Positions 1 through 6,327 of a stretch of 6,861 nt of DNA are shown here, piece by piece. The notes under the pieces were generated by a model that did no database searches, had not been told where the DNA came from, and saw only the letters and a list, made by a program, of their open reading frames with translations. A program made the position numbers and the translations under genes. The stretch comes from an uncultured Acinetobacter sp. (GTDB taxonomy: Bacteria > Pseudomonadota > Gammaproteobacteria > Pseudomonadales > Moraxellaceae): positions 1 to 6,861 of the forward strand of contig CAAGMP010000004.1 of the NCBI GenBank assembly GCA_900771065.1. Direction: 5' to 3'. How positions within the stretch are numbered: position 1 is the first letter of the stretch; each line of letters opens with the position of its first letter.

Positions 1-1664
1 CAGTTTACAAACGTGTAGATACATGTGCTGCAGAATTCGAATCGGATACAGCGTACATGTATTCGACTTACGATGAAGAGTGTGAATCTAACCCATCTAC
101 CAAAGACAAGATCATGGTGATCGGTGGTGGTCCTAACCGTATTGGTCAAGGGATCGAGTTCGATTATTGCTGTGTACACGCGGCGCTTGCAATGCGTGAA
201 GATGGTTATGAAACCATCATGGTCAACTGTAACCCCGAAACGGTTTCAACAGACTATGACACTTCAGATCGTTTGTACTTCGAACCAATTACGCTTGAAG
301 ATGTATTAGAAATCGTACGTACTGAGAAGCCAAAAGGCATCATCGTACAATACGGCGGTCAAACTCCTCTTAAATTGGCACGTGCTTTAGAAGAAGCTGG
401 TGCACCAATTATTGGTACATCTCCTGATGCGATTGACCGTGCAGAAGACCGTGAACGTTTCCAACAAATGATTCAACGTCTACAACTTCGCCAACCAAAC
501 AACAGCATTGTTAAATCTGCTGAAGAAGGTATGGCTGAAGCAGCGAAAGTTGGTTATCCACTTGTTGTACGTCCATCTTATGTACTTGGTGGTCGTGCGA
601 TGGAAATCGTATACAACGATGAAGAATTGAAACGCTACTTACGTGATGCGGTTCAAGCATCAAACGAAGCGCCTGTTCTGCTTGACCGTTTCTTAGACGA
701 TGCAATCGAAGTTGACGTTGACTGCGTATCTGACGGTAAAGACGTGGTGATCGGCGGGATTATGCAGCACATTGAACAAGCGGGTATTCACTCAGGTGAC
801 TCAGCATGTTCGATTCCTCCATACTCATTGTCTCAAGAAATCCAAGACGAAATGCGTCGTCAAACGGTTGCAATGGCGAAAGAGCTTGGCGTTGTTGGCT
901 TAATGAACGTTCAGTTTGCAGTGAAAGGCGAAGACGTTTACATCTTAGAAGTGAACCCACGTGCATCACGTACTGTGCCGTTCGTTTCTAAATGTATCGG
1001 TGAGTCTTTAGCGAAAGTGGCTGCACGTTGCATGGCGGGTCAATCTCTTGAGTCGCAAGGCTTTACAAAAGAGATCATCCCTGAGCATTTCTCTGTGAAA
1101 GAAGCGGTGTTCCCATTCAACAAGTTCCCTGGCGTTGACCCAATCCTTGGTCCTGAGATGAAATCTACAGGGGAAGTAATGGGTGTTGGTAAGACATTTG
1201 GTGAAGCGTTCTATAAAGCTGTACTTGGCGCAAATGAACGCTTACCTGGTTTACCAACTGAAGGTGAAATCAAACGTGCTTTCTTGTCTGTACGTGAGTC
1301 AGATAAACCGCATGTTGCGCGTATTGCCAAACAACTTGCTGATTTTGGCTTTAAATTACTAGCAACAGCTGGTACACATAAAGTCATCACTGAAGCAGGT
1401 ATTGAGTGCGAACGCGTGAATAAAGTCACTGAAGGTCGTCCACATATTGTAGACCGCTTGAAAAATGGTGAAGTTCACCTCATTATCAATACATCTGAAG
1501 GTAAACAAGCTCAGCAGGATTCATTCTCAATCCGACGCTCTGCGCTTCAAGGTAAAGTTTATTATACAACGACTTTGAATGGTGCTGATGCTGTTTGCCA
1601 AGCGTTAGCTATTCAATTACCAATGGATGTCTATCGCTTACAGGATTTACAAACTGTAGGTTAA
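1..1664 (+). CDS. carB: Carbamoyl-phosphate synthase large subunit, C-terminal half (5' end outside window)
   Basis: The reading frame is already open at base 3 (VYKRVDTCAAEF...) and runs to a TAA at 1662-1664, giving about 553 residues of a protein that is normally about 1,070. The missing part is the N-terminal carboxyphosphate ATP-grasp half. What remains is the end of the central oligomerisation region, the second ATP-grasp unit that phosphorylates carbamate (opening at KIMVIGGGPNRIGQGIEFDYCC, with RPSYVLGGRAMEIVY in the ATP-binding loop and EVNPRASRTVPF at the metal site), and a C-terminal MGS-like allosteric domain (from about base 1270). That domain keeps the ATAGT and NKVTEGRPH motifs and an IINTS segment; E. 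coli has IINTT there, so one effector-site Thr is Ser. With CarA the enzyme makes carbamoyl phosphate from glutamine, bicarbonate and 2 ATP for pyrimidines and arginine. carA is presumably upstream. The cut at base 1 is a window edge, not a truncation. Confidence 0.98.
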   Translation, partial: VYKRVDTCAAEFESDTAYMYSTYDEECESNPSTKDKIMVIGGGPNRIGQGIEFDYCCVHAALAMREDGYETIMVNCNPETVSTDYDTSDRLYFEPITLEDVLEIVRTEKPKGIIVQYGGQTPLKLARALEEAGAPIIGTSPDAIDRAEDRERFQQMIQRLQLRQPNNSIVKSAEEGMAEAAKVGYPLVVRPSYVLGGRAMEIVYNDEELKRYLRDAVQASNEAPVLLDRFLDDAIEVDVDCVSDGKDVVIGGIMQHIEQAGIHSGDSACSIPPYSLSQEIQDEMRRQTVAMAKELGVVGLMNVQFAVKGEDVYILEVNPRASRTVPFVSKCIGESLAKVAARCMAGQSLESQGFTKEIIPEHFSVKEAVFPFNKFPGVDPILGPEMKSTGEVMGVGKTFGEAFYKAVLGANERLPGLPTEGEIKRAFLSVRESDKPHVARIAKQLADFGFKLLATAGTHKVITEAGIECERVNKVTEGRPHIVDRLKNGEVHLIINTSEGKQAQQDSFSIRRSALQGKVYYTTTLNGADAVCQALAIQLPMDVYRLQDLQTVG

Positions 1665-1678
1665 TCCAACACCAAGAA

Positions 1679-1710
1679 GTCCGTCACCTCTTGGTGGCGG
1701 GCTTTTTTTT
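1679..1710 (+). terminator. Intrinsic terminator between carB and greA
   Basis: A 10-bp stem (1679-1688 with 1693-1702, eight Watson-Crick pairs plus two G-U) closes a TCTT tetraloop and is followed by eight T residues (1703-1710). This is a strong rho-independent terminator for carB. It starts 14 nt after the carB stop and its T-tract ends 6 nt before the greA ribosome binding site, so no full greA promoter fits downstream of it. greA must therefore be transcribed by read-through or from a promoter inside the end of carB. The upstream segment 1670-1677 can pair with the terminator's loop and 3' arm (see findings). Confidence 0.88.
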
Positions 1711-1727
1711 ATTTATAAGGGGCAAAT

Positions 1728-2204
1728 ATGCAACGTTATCCGATGACTCCAGAGGGCAAAATTGCCTTGGAAAAAGAGTTACATCACCTAAAAACTGTAG
1801 AAAGACCACGTATTACTGAAGCAATTGCTGAAGCACGTGAACACGGCGACTTAAAAGAAAATGCAGAATATCATGCTGCACGTGAACAACAAGGTTTCTG
1901 CGAAGGTCGTATTCAAGACATTGAAGGAAAATTAGGTGCTTGCCAACTCATTGATGTAAAAGAGCTTGAGCAAAATGGTCGTGTTGTTTTTGGTGTGACC
2001 GTAACCATTGAAAATTTAGATACAGAAGAACGTAAAACCTACAAAATTGTAGGTGATGATGAAGCTGACTTTAAAATCAACAAAATTTCTGTAAATTCAC
2101 CGATTGCACGGGGTTTACTCGGCAAGCATGAAGGTGATGAAGCTAAAATTCAGACCCCAAATGGTGAAGTTGAATATGAAATTATCCAAGTTGAATATTT
2201 ATAA
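1728..2204 (+). CDS. greA: Transcription elongation factor GreA
   Basis: The 158-residue product has the same length as E. coli GreA and is near-identical to it over the segment around residues 33-61. GreA enters the RNA polymerase secondary channel and stimulates hydrolytic cleavage of backtracked transcripts, rescuing arrested complexes and improving fidelity. The N-terminal coiled coil covers about residues 1-75, and the two acidic tip residues that coordinate the catalytic Mg2+ are present as D41 and E44 in HGDLKENAEY. The C-terminal FKBP-like domain ends in the conserved VNSPIARGLLGK...EYEIIQVEYL. The ATG is preceded by AAGGGG at 1717-1722 with a 5-nt spacer. carA-carB-greA is, as I recall, a frequent order in gammaproteobacteria. 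The gene looks intact and lies directly behind the carB terminator. Confidence 0.98.
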   Translation: MQRYPMTPEGKIALEKELHHLKTVERPRITEAIAEAREHGDLKENAEYHAAREQQGFCEGRIQDIEGKLGACQLIDVKELEQNGRVVFGVTVTIENLDTEERKTYKIVGDDEADFKINKISVNSPIARGLLGKHEGDEAKIQTPNGEVEYEIIQVEYL

Positions 2205-2230
2205 TCTTTAACTTGATTTTGGCATATTTA

Positions 2231-2254
2231 CCCCTCAATTGAGGGGTTTTATGT
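2231..2254 (+). terminator. Perfect 16-nt palindrome after greA: probable terminator overlapping the next start site
   Basis: CCCCTCAATTGAGGGG (2231-2246) is a perfect palindrome that forms a 6-bp GC-rich stem with an AATT loop, beginning 27 nt after the greA stop. It is followed by TTTT, then ATGTTTCTTG, so the T-tract is broken by the likely start codon of the next gene. The hairpin resembles a short intrinsic terminator of modest strength. Its 3' arm GAGGGG (2241-2246) is also the only Shine-Dalgarno-like sequence for the ATG at 2251. That the two roles coincide is seen in the sequence; the regulatory consequence is inference. Confidence 0.6.
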
Positions 2255-2910
2255 TTCTTGATTATAATTCACTTTTAAATCACTCAGAAACGCACATGCA
2301 TTCTCCTGTTAAACATTGGTGTGAATTCGAATTTATTGCAAAAACAGTTAAAAATCCTAATATTCACATTAAAGGTCATTATTCGTATTATTCAGCCTAT
2401 TGGGATCAAGGTTTTGAGCGCTGTGTCGTTCGCTATTTACATGAAAAAGCCAGCACGCTAGAAAAACCAATTGATCAACTTTATATTGGCAATTTTGTTT
2501 GTTTCGGCGCAGAAAGTGTCATTATGATGGGTGGAAATCAATTACATCGCAGTGACTGGATTAGCACTTTTCCTTTTAATAGCAAAAATTTTCTTCCTGC
2601 TGGTGATACTCACATTGGAGATGGTTGTTGGATTGGTAGCCGCGCAATGATTATGCAAGGTGTGCGCTTAGGCGAAGGTGCGGTCATTGCTACGGGTGCG
2701 GTTGTTACAAAAGATGTTCCTGCTTATGCAATTGTCGCGGGTGTCCCTGCACAAGTGATTAAATATCGTTTTTCGGCGGAAAAAATTGAAAAATTGCTGG
2801 CATTAAAACTTTATGATTTAGATGAAAAATATTTATTACAGATTCGTGAATATTTACAAACCGATGATATCGATGCACTGATTCATTTTTTAAAAAAATC
2901 TAATCTTTAG
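2251..2910 (+). CDS. CatB/Vat-type hexapeptide-repeat O-acetyltransferase, substrate unknown
   Basis: The product is 219 residues from ATG 2251, a member of the xenobiotic acetyltransferase (XAT) class, which forms trimers of left-handed beta helices and transfers acetyl from acetyl-CoA to a hydroxyl. Landmarks are VKNPNI..GHYSYYSAYW (33-51), IGNFVCFG (79-86), the catalytic-loop motif GGNQLHRSDW with H99 as the probable general base, and the CoA-side hexapeptide stretch GDTHIGDGCWIGSRAMIMQGV...GAVIATGAVVTKDVPAYAIVAGVPAQVIKYRF (118-174). Compared with remembered CatB, the loop after FPF (residue 109) is about 11 residues shorter, the segment before IGNF is about 6 longer, and the C-terminal tryptophan-rich WW-W motif is absent (LLALKLYDLDEKYLL). 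These changes argue against assigning chloramphenicol or streptogramin resistance. An extended TTG start at 2239 lies inside the hairpin and is unlikely; ATG 2296 matches the usual family N-terminus but has no good ribosome binding site. Confidence 0.85.
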   Translation: MFLDYNSLLNHSETHMHSPVKHWCEFEFIAKTVKNPNIHIKGHYSYYSAYWDQGFERCVVRYLHEKASTLEKPIDQLYIGNFVCFGAESVIMMGGNQLHRSDWISTFPFNSKNFLPAGDTHIGDGCWIGSRAMIMQGVRLGEGAVIATGAVVTKDVPAYAIVAGVPAQVIKYRFSAEKIEKLLALKLYDLDEKYLLQIREYLQTDDIDALIHFLKKSNL

Positions 2911-2939
2911 TTGGAGAAAGATATTTTTCATGGCATAAA
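2911..2939 (+). promoter_or_regulatory. Possible extended -10 promoter for the universal stress gene
   Basis: TTGGAG (2911-2916) is separated by 17 nt from CATAAA (2934-2939), which is preceded by TGG (2931-2933), an extended -10 element. Each hexamer matches the sigma-70 consensus at four of six positions. Transcription would start near 2946, leaving a leader of about 100 nt before the ATG at 3046. A second option is TAAAAT at 2991-2996, which lacks a recognisable -35. The call is tentative because the region is very AT-rich. Confidence 0.3.
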
Positions 2940-3045
2940 CATGATAGTTTATTTGAAAATAAATTAATTATGTCATGTGCATTTTTAATCTAAAATTGTG
3001 AAAGGCAATTATAAAACCTAAAGAAAAAATAAGGAGATATTATTT

Positions 3046-3486
3046 ATGGCATACCAAAGTATTCTTGTTCCAATTGATGGTTCAAAAACATCTCTTTCGG
3101 TGATTGACCAAGCTGCTGAATTGGCAAAATTTTGTAATAGTAAAGTCACTGTTGTACAAGTTATGGTTTTAGATCCATATATTGCAGCTGAATATGTGAC
3201 CAGTACACATTTAAATGATGTCATTGAACGTGCACGCCAATCTATTTTAAAAAATTTAGAAGAAGCAAAAGCAAAATTTGCAGCACATGGCGTTTCAGTT
3301 GAAACACGTCTTTTAGATGGTCAAGTCATTCAACATGAAATTGCAAAAGTTGCAGATGAAGTCAAAGCAGATCTGATTATTATGGGATCACACGGTCATA
3401 CTGGCTTGAAGAAATTATTCTTAGGCAGTGTGGCACAAAATATTTTAAGTGAAGTGCACGTTCCTGTATTAATTGTTCGTCAATAA
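3046..3486 (+). CDS. UspA-family universal stress protein, single domain
   Basis: The 146-residue product carries one complete Usp domain (Rossmann-like alpha/beta fold). It begins with ILVPIDGSKTS, where D11 normally contacts the adenine end of ATP. It ends with the nucleotide-binding signature G-x2-G-x9-G-S at residues 114-128 (GSHGHTGLKKLFLGS), then VPVLIVR as the last strand. The intact signature suggests the ATP-binding subclass of Usp, as opposed to the E. coli UspA type that lacks it. Such proteins are small cytoplasmic dimers linked to stationary-phase, oxidative or acid survival; the specific role here cannot be read from sequence. ATG 3046 has a strong ribosome binding site, AAGGAG at 3031-3036, with a 9-nt spacer. 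The gene is probably monocistronic: a 135-nt leader lies upstream and a strong terminator 4 nt downstream. It converges with the antiporter gene. Confidence 0.93.
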   Translation: MAYQSILVPIDGSKTSLSVIDQAAELAKFCNSKVTVVQVMVLDPYIAAEYVTSTHLNDVIERARQSILKNLEEAKAKFAAHGVSVETRLLDGQVIQHEIAKVADEVKADLIIMGSHGHTGLKKLFLGSVAQNILSEVHVPVLIVRQ

Positions 3487-3490
3487 AACT

Positions 3491-3526
3491 AAATACCTCG
3501 TGCTCCATTGAACACGAGGTATTTTT
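3491..3526. terminator. Bidirectional terminator between usp and antiporter genes
   Basis: A perfect 12-bp inverted repeat (3491-3502 with 3513-3524) closes a 10-nt loop. The GC core is CCTCGTG/CACGAGG, flanked by A-rich and T-rich ends. On the plus strand the 3' side reads ATTTTT, and on the minus strand the stem runs into ATTTAGTTTTATT. It can therefore end both the usp transcript and the converging antiporter transcript, whose stop codon is only 4 nt away. Confidence 0.9.
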
Positions 3527-3530
3527 AGCA

Positions 3531-5030
3531 TTAAAAATTTTTCGGATTTTCTAATTTTTTCACTTCTTGCACTTTATTTGGGTCGTGCATTACCGCAATA
3601 CCATCATGGCTTGCTGTATCACTGAGTTTTTCTGGCTGATAAATTAAAATTGTTTCAGCACCTTTTTCATCTTCAGTGACAATATATTTAAAGCCTTTTC
3701 GGTTCATCTTATTACAAAGACGTTGATAATAACCGCGCCAACCTACTGTTTCTTCATGTGGATTATGATAGAAAGCGTTCATAACCGCAGGTAAACCTAA
3801 ACCACACACTAAACCCGATAATAAAACCACAATAAAAGTATAGCCAATTAAAATACTGCTGTATTCACTGAGTTGAGGAATATTAGCGACAGCCAAAATT
3901 AATGCCAAGGAAATACCACCTCGCACTCCTCCCCAAGATAAAATCACTAAACTGCCGTTATAACTGTTTTTTCTAAAGTGTGGAAACATCGAAAAAGTCA
4001 TAAAATTGGCGGCAAAACGCGCTAAATGCAATAAAATAAAAGCAACCACACCGCCTATAATCAGATTAAAACTTAAATCAATGATAAATAGTTCTAAACC
4101 AATTAAGGTGAATAAAAATGAGTTGATAATCCCTTCTACAGTATGCCAAAAATGATTAATTTCTTTGATTTCACGTTCTTGTAAAATTTCTTTCCAACGA
4201 TTACCAACAATTAAACCACCAATGACACACGCAATTGGCGCTGAAGCATGCGCTAGTAAAGCAATTAAATAAGAACCTGAAGCCAATAATGCGGTTGTTA
4301 AAATTAAAGATTCGGTTTCATGTTTACCACGTAATATGCGTAAAATAAGAAAACCAACCGCATAACCAATTACAACAGCAATTAAAATTTCATAGAGTAA
4401 ATTTTGTAAAACGGCTAAAACTGTAAAATTACCCCCTTTAATGACATTTAATAAGGTCATAAATAATGCAATACACATGGCATCATTAAATAATGATTCC
4501 CCTTCTAATTTAACCATTAGATGATGTGGTGCACGAACAGAACTTAAAACCCCTTTAATTCCAATTGGGTCAGTTGCACCCAACGCTGCACCGAGTAATA
4601 GTAAAATCAATAAATCTACATGATGATGGATTAACCACTGATAACCATAAAGTGCAACACCAAATAAAATAGCGCAAACCACTAAAGCCAAACTGGCTAA
4701 TAAAGCAATTGGTTTCCAATAGTTTTGTAAATCAGATACTCTAAATTTCAAAGCAGATGAGGTTAAAATAAAACAAATAACGCCATTAATTAAAAAATCA
4801 TAAAATTTAATATGCCGAACAGCTTCTTCAATATTGCTTAAATTAATATTGATAAATTGCCCACCATTAAACAAACTAGCACACCACTGCAAAATAAAAA
4901 CAAAAACCGCAGAAACAATTGGAACACCAATTGCTTGAGGAAAACCCAAAACACGTTTATTAAAAATGGTCGTTGCAATAGAAAGAGCAAAAATAACCGT
5001 TAAAAGCTGTAAAAAAAAATAGTTATCCAT
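3531..5030 (-). CDS. CPA1-family Na+/H+ (cation/proton) antiporter, NhaP-like
   Basis: The product is 499 residues: an inner-membrane monovalent cation/proton antiporter. About 12 hydrophobic segments cover residues 5-415, followed by a hydrophilic C-terminal tail of about 80 residues (from HNPHEE, 423). The unwound TM4 motif appears as GATDPIGIKG (T153-D154-P155). The CPA1 hallmark asparagine-aspartate pair is N182-D183 within EGESLFNDA, with E176 just before it. A conserved arginine is present in LSWGGVRGGISLAL (R370). The N-D pair, in place of D-D, is associated with electroneutral exchange in this family; the cation (Na+, K+ or Li+) cannot be decided. The ATG at 5030 is the only plausible start, since no in-frame start codon lies in the preceding 18 nt, but its Shine-Dalgarno match is poor (GGGCGA, 2 nt from the ATG). 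I found no convincing promoter for it in the AT-rich divergent region. The gene is probably monocistronic. Confidence 0.92.
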   Translation of the reverse strand: MDNYFFLQLLTVIFALSIATTIFNKRVLGFPQAIGVPIVSAVFVFILQWCASLFNGGQFININLSNIEEAVRHIKFYDFLINGVICFILTSSALKFRVSDLQNYWKPIALLASLALVVCAILFGVALYGYQWLIHHHVDLLILLLLGAALGATDPIGIKGVLSSVRAPHHLMVKLEGESLFNDAMCIALFMTLLNVIKGGNFTVLAVLQNLLYEILIAVVIGYAVGFLILRILRGKHETESLILTTALLASGSYLIALLAHASAPIACVIGGLIVGNRWKEILQEREIKEINHFWHTVEGIINSFLFTLIGLELFIIDLSFNLIIGGVVAFILLHLARFAANFMTFSMFPHFRKNSYNGSLVILSWGGVRGGISLALILAVANIPQLSEYSSILIGYTFIVVLLSGLVCGLGLPAVMNAFYHNPHEETVGWRGYYQRLCNKMNRKGFKYIVTEDEKGAETILIYQPEKLSDTASHDGIAVMHDPNKVQEVKKLENPKNF

Positions 5031-5183
5031 ATTCGCCCATCTAAATTTATCTTGATGATTTCACTTTAAAAATTAGTTTACCAATTAAAATATCATTTCA
5101 AGTTATCGGTAACGATTTAAAACATTTTATTCAATGACAATATAAAAATTCACCTAAAATCAGCCGTTCTGCTCAAGATATGG

Positions 5184-5213
5184 CTGACAAATTTTTATCA
5201 TTTCTCGTACAAT
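5184..5213 (+). promoter_or_regulatory. Probable sigma-70 promoter of trpS
   Basis: CTGACA (5184-5189) and TACAAT (5208-5213) each match the consensus hexamer at five of six positions and are separated by 18 nt. Transcription would begin near 5220, giving a leader of about 48 nt before the ATG at 5268. The rest of the divergent intergenic region (5031-5183) is AT-rich and holds no gene or strong repeat that I can support. It presumably also contains the antiporter promoter, reading the other way. Confidence 0.6.
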
Positions 5214-5267
5214 GTAAAAATTTTCAATAAAACGTCAAACTTTATCTTGACGATAATGGATTTCAGC

Positions 5268-6281
5268 ATGAGTACTCAAGATCATCGCCCGATCATTTTA
5301 ACTGGCGACCGCCCAACAGGACAACTTCATTTAGGACATTTTGTCGGTTCATTACGTTCACGTGTTGGTTTACAAGATTCACATCATCAACATTTGTTAC
5401 TTGCCGATGCGCAGGCACTAACTGACAATGCCGATAACTTTGAAAAAGTTCGCCGCAACATTATTGAAGTGGCTACAGACTATTTGGCTGTAGGTATTGA
5501 TCCAACTAAAACAACCATTTGTGTGCAATCGTGCTTACCTGCGCTTAACGAATTGACCATGTTGTATCTTAATTTTGTCACAGTTTCACGTTTAGAACGT
5601 AATCCGACAATTAAGTCAGAAATTCAAATGCGCGGTTTTGAGCGTGATATTCCAGCAGGTTTTTTAAGCTATCCTGTGGCACAAGCTGCTGATATTACAG
5701 CATTTAAAGCCACAGTTGTTCCTGTTGGTGAAGATCAAATTCCAATGATTGAACAAACTAATGAAATTGTTCGTCGTTTAAACCGACAAATTGGACATGA
5801 TTTATTACCTGAATGTAAGGCTTTATTATCTAATGTAGGTCGTTTACCCGGTTTTGATGGCAAAGCCAAAATGTCTAAATCTTTAGGCAATACGATTGTA
5901 CTCGATGCTTCAGATAAAGATATTAAAAAAGCAGTTAATGCAATGTATACTGACCCAAATCACTTGCGCATTGAAGATCCAGGTCAAGTCGAAGGCAATG
6001 TGGTCTTTACTTATTTAGATGCATTTGATTCAAATAAAGAAGAATTAGAAGAACTCAAAGCACATTATCGTCGTGGTGGTTTGGGCGATGGTACAGTTAA
6101 AAAGCGCTTAGAAACGATTTTAAAAGAATTAATTGGTCCTATTCGTGAACGTCGTATCGAATTGGCAAAAGATCCTGATTATATTATGGATATTTTAAAA
6201 CATGGTACAGACAAATGCCGTGATATCACACAGCAAACTTTAGATGAAGTTAAGTCAGGTCTAGGTGTATTTCACTTTTAA
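5268..6281 (+). CDS. trpS: Tryptophanyl-tRNA synthetase
   Basis: The product is a 337-residue class I aminoacyl-tRNA synthetase that charges tRNA-Trp using ATP. The Rossmann ATP-binding motifs are intact: HLGH at residues 21-24 (HIGH motif, in GDRPTGQLHLGHFVGSL) and KMSKS at 201-205 (AKMSKSLGN). Tryptophan-pocket and dimer segments such as YPVAQAADITAFKATVVPVGEDQIPMIEQT are present. It resembles the Firmicutes-like TrpRS form (GDRPTG-LHLGH, RRGGLGDGTVKKR, GPIRERRIE) more than E. coli TrpS, whose HIGH motif is TIGN. ATG 5268 is preferred because the family starts a few residues before RPIILTGDRPTG and GGA lies 7 nt upstream. TTG 5247 and ATG 5256 are also in frame but lack a ribosome binding site and add unconserved residues. 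It has its own promoter and terminator and converges with lpd. Confidence 0.96.
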   Translation: MSTQDHRPIILTGDRPTGQLHLGHFVGSLRSRVGLQDSHHQHLLLADAQALTDNADNFEKVRRNIIEVATDYLAVGIDPTKTTICVQSCLPALNELTMLYLNFVTVSRLERNPTIKSEIQMRGFERDIPAGFLSYPVAQAADITAFKATVVPVGEDQIPMIEQTNEIVRRLNRQIGHDLLPECKALLSNVGRLPGFDGKAKMSKSLGNTIVLDASDKDIKKAVNAMYTDPNHLRIEDPGQVEGNVVFTYLDAFDSNKEELEELKAHYRRGGLGDGTVKKRLETILKELIGPIRERRIELAKDPDYIMDILKHGTDKCRDITQQTLDEVKSGLGVFHF

Positions 6282-6289
6282 TTTGTAAT

Positions 6290-6320
6290 AAAAAAGAGCA
6301 GCTTAAACTGCTCTTTTTTT
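6290..6320. terminator. Bidirectional terminator between trpS and lpd
   Basis: A perfect 12-bp inverted repeat (6290-6301 with 6308-6319, core GAGCAG/CTGCTC) closes a 6-nt loop. The stem arms end in A6 and T6, so either strand presents a T-tract after the GC core. It starts 8 nt after the trpS stop and ends 7 nt before the lpd stop, so it serves both converging transcripts. Confidence 0.92.
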
Positions 6321-6327
6321 ACATCAA

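Noticed and set aside
511..1429. Minus-strand and out-of-frame open frames of 61-72 codons within carB.
   Set aside because: They overlap strongly conserved carB coding sequence, have no family resemblance or ribosome binding sites, and are frame shadows.
1593..1621. TTGCCA followed at 17 nt by TACCAA near the end of carB, as a greA promoter.
   Set aside because: The -10 matches the consensus at only three of six positions, and the match lies in conserved coding sequence. A promoter somewhere in this region remains possible.
1637..1660. Inverted repeat CTTACAG/CTGTAGG at the very end of carB.
   Set aside because: It is a seven-pair stem with a G-U and a 10-nt loop inside coding sequence, with no T-tract, so chance is the simpler explanation.
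2239..2250. TTG start extending the acetyltransferase by four residues.
   Set aside because: The codon lies inside the palindrome and has no ribosome binding site, and the added MRGF is encoded by the hairpin arm itself.
2941..2967. A tiny frame (MIVYLKIN) in the usp leader.
   Set aside because: It has eight residues and no ribosome binding site, and it falls inside the AT-rich dyad.
5023..5040. A five-codon minus-strand frame (MGEYG) overlapping the antiporter start.
   Set aside because: It is short enough to occur by chance, has no ribosome binding site, and shows no sign of coupling beyond the overlap.
5180..5230. A 16-codon reading frame (MADKFLSFLVQCKNFQ) upstream of trpS, considered as a leader peptide.
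   Set aside because: It contains no tryptophan, has no clear ribosome binding site, and begins before the -35 element of the trpS promoter, so most of it would lie outside the transcript.
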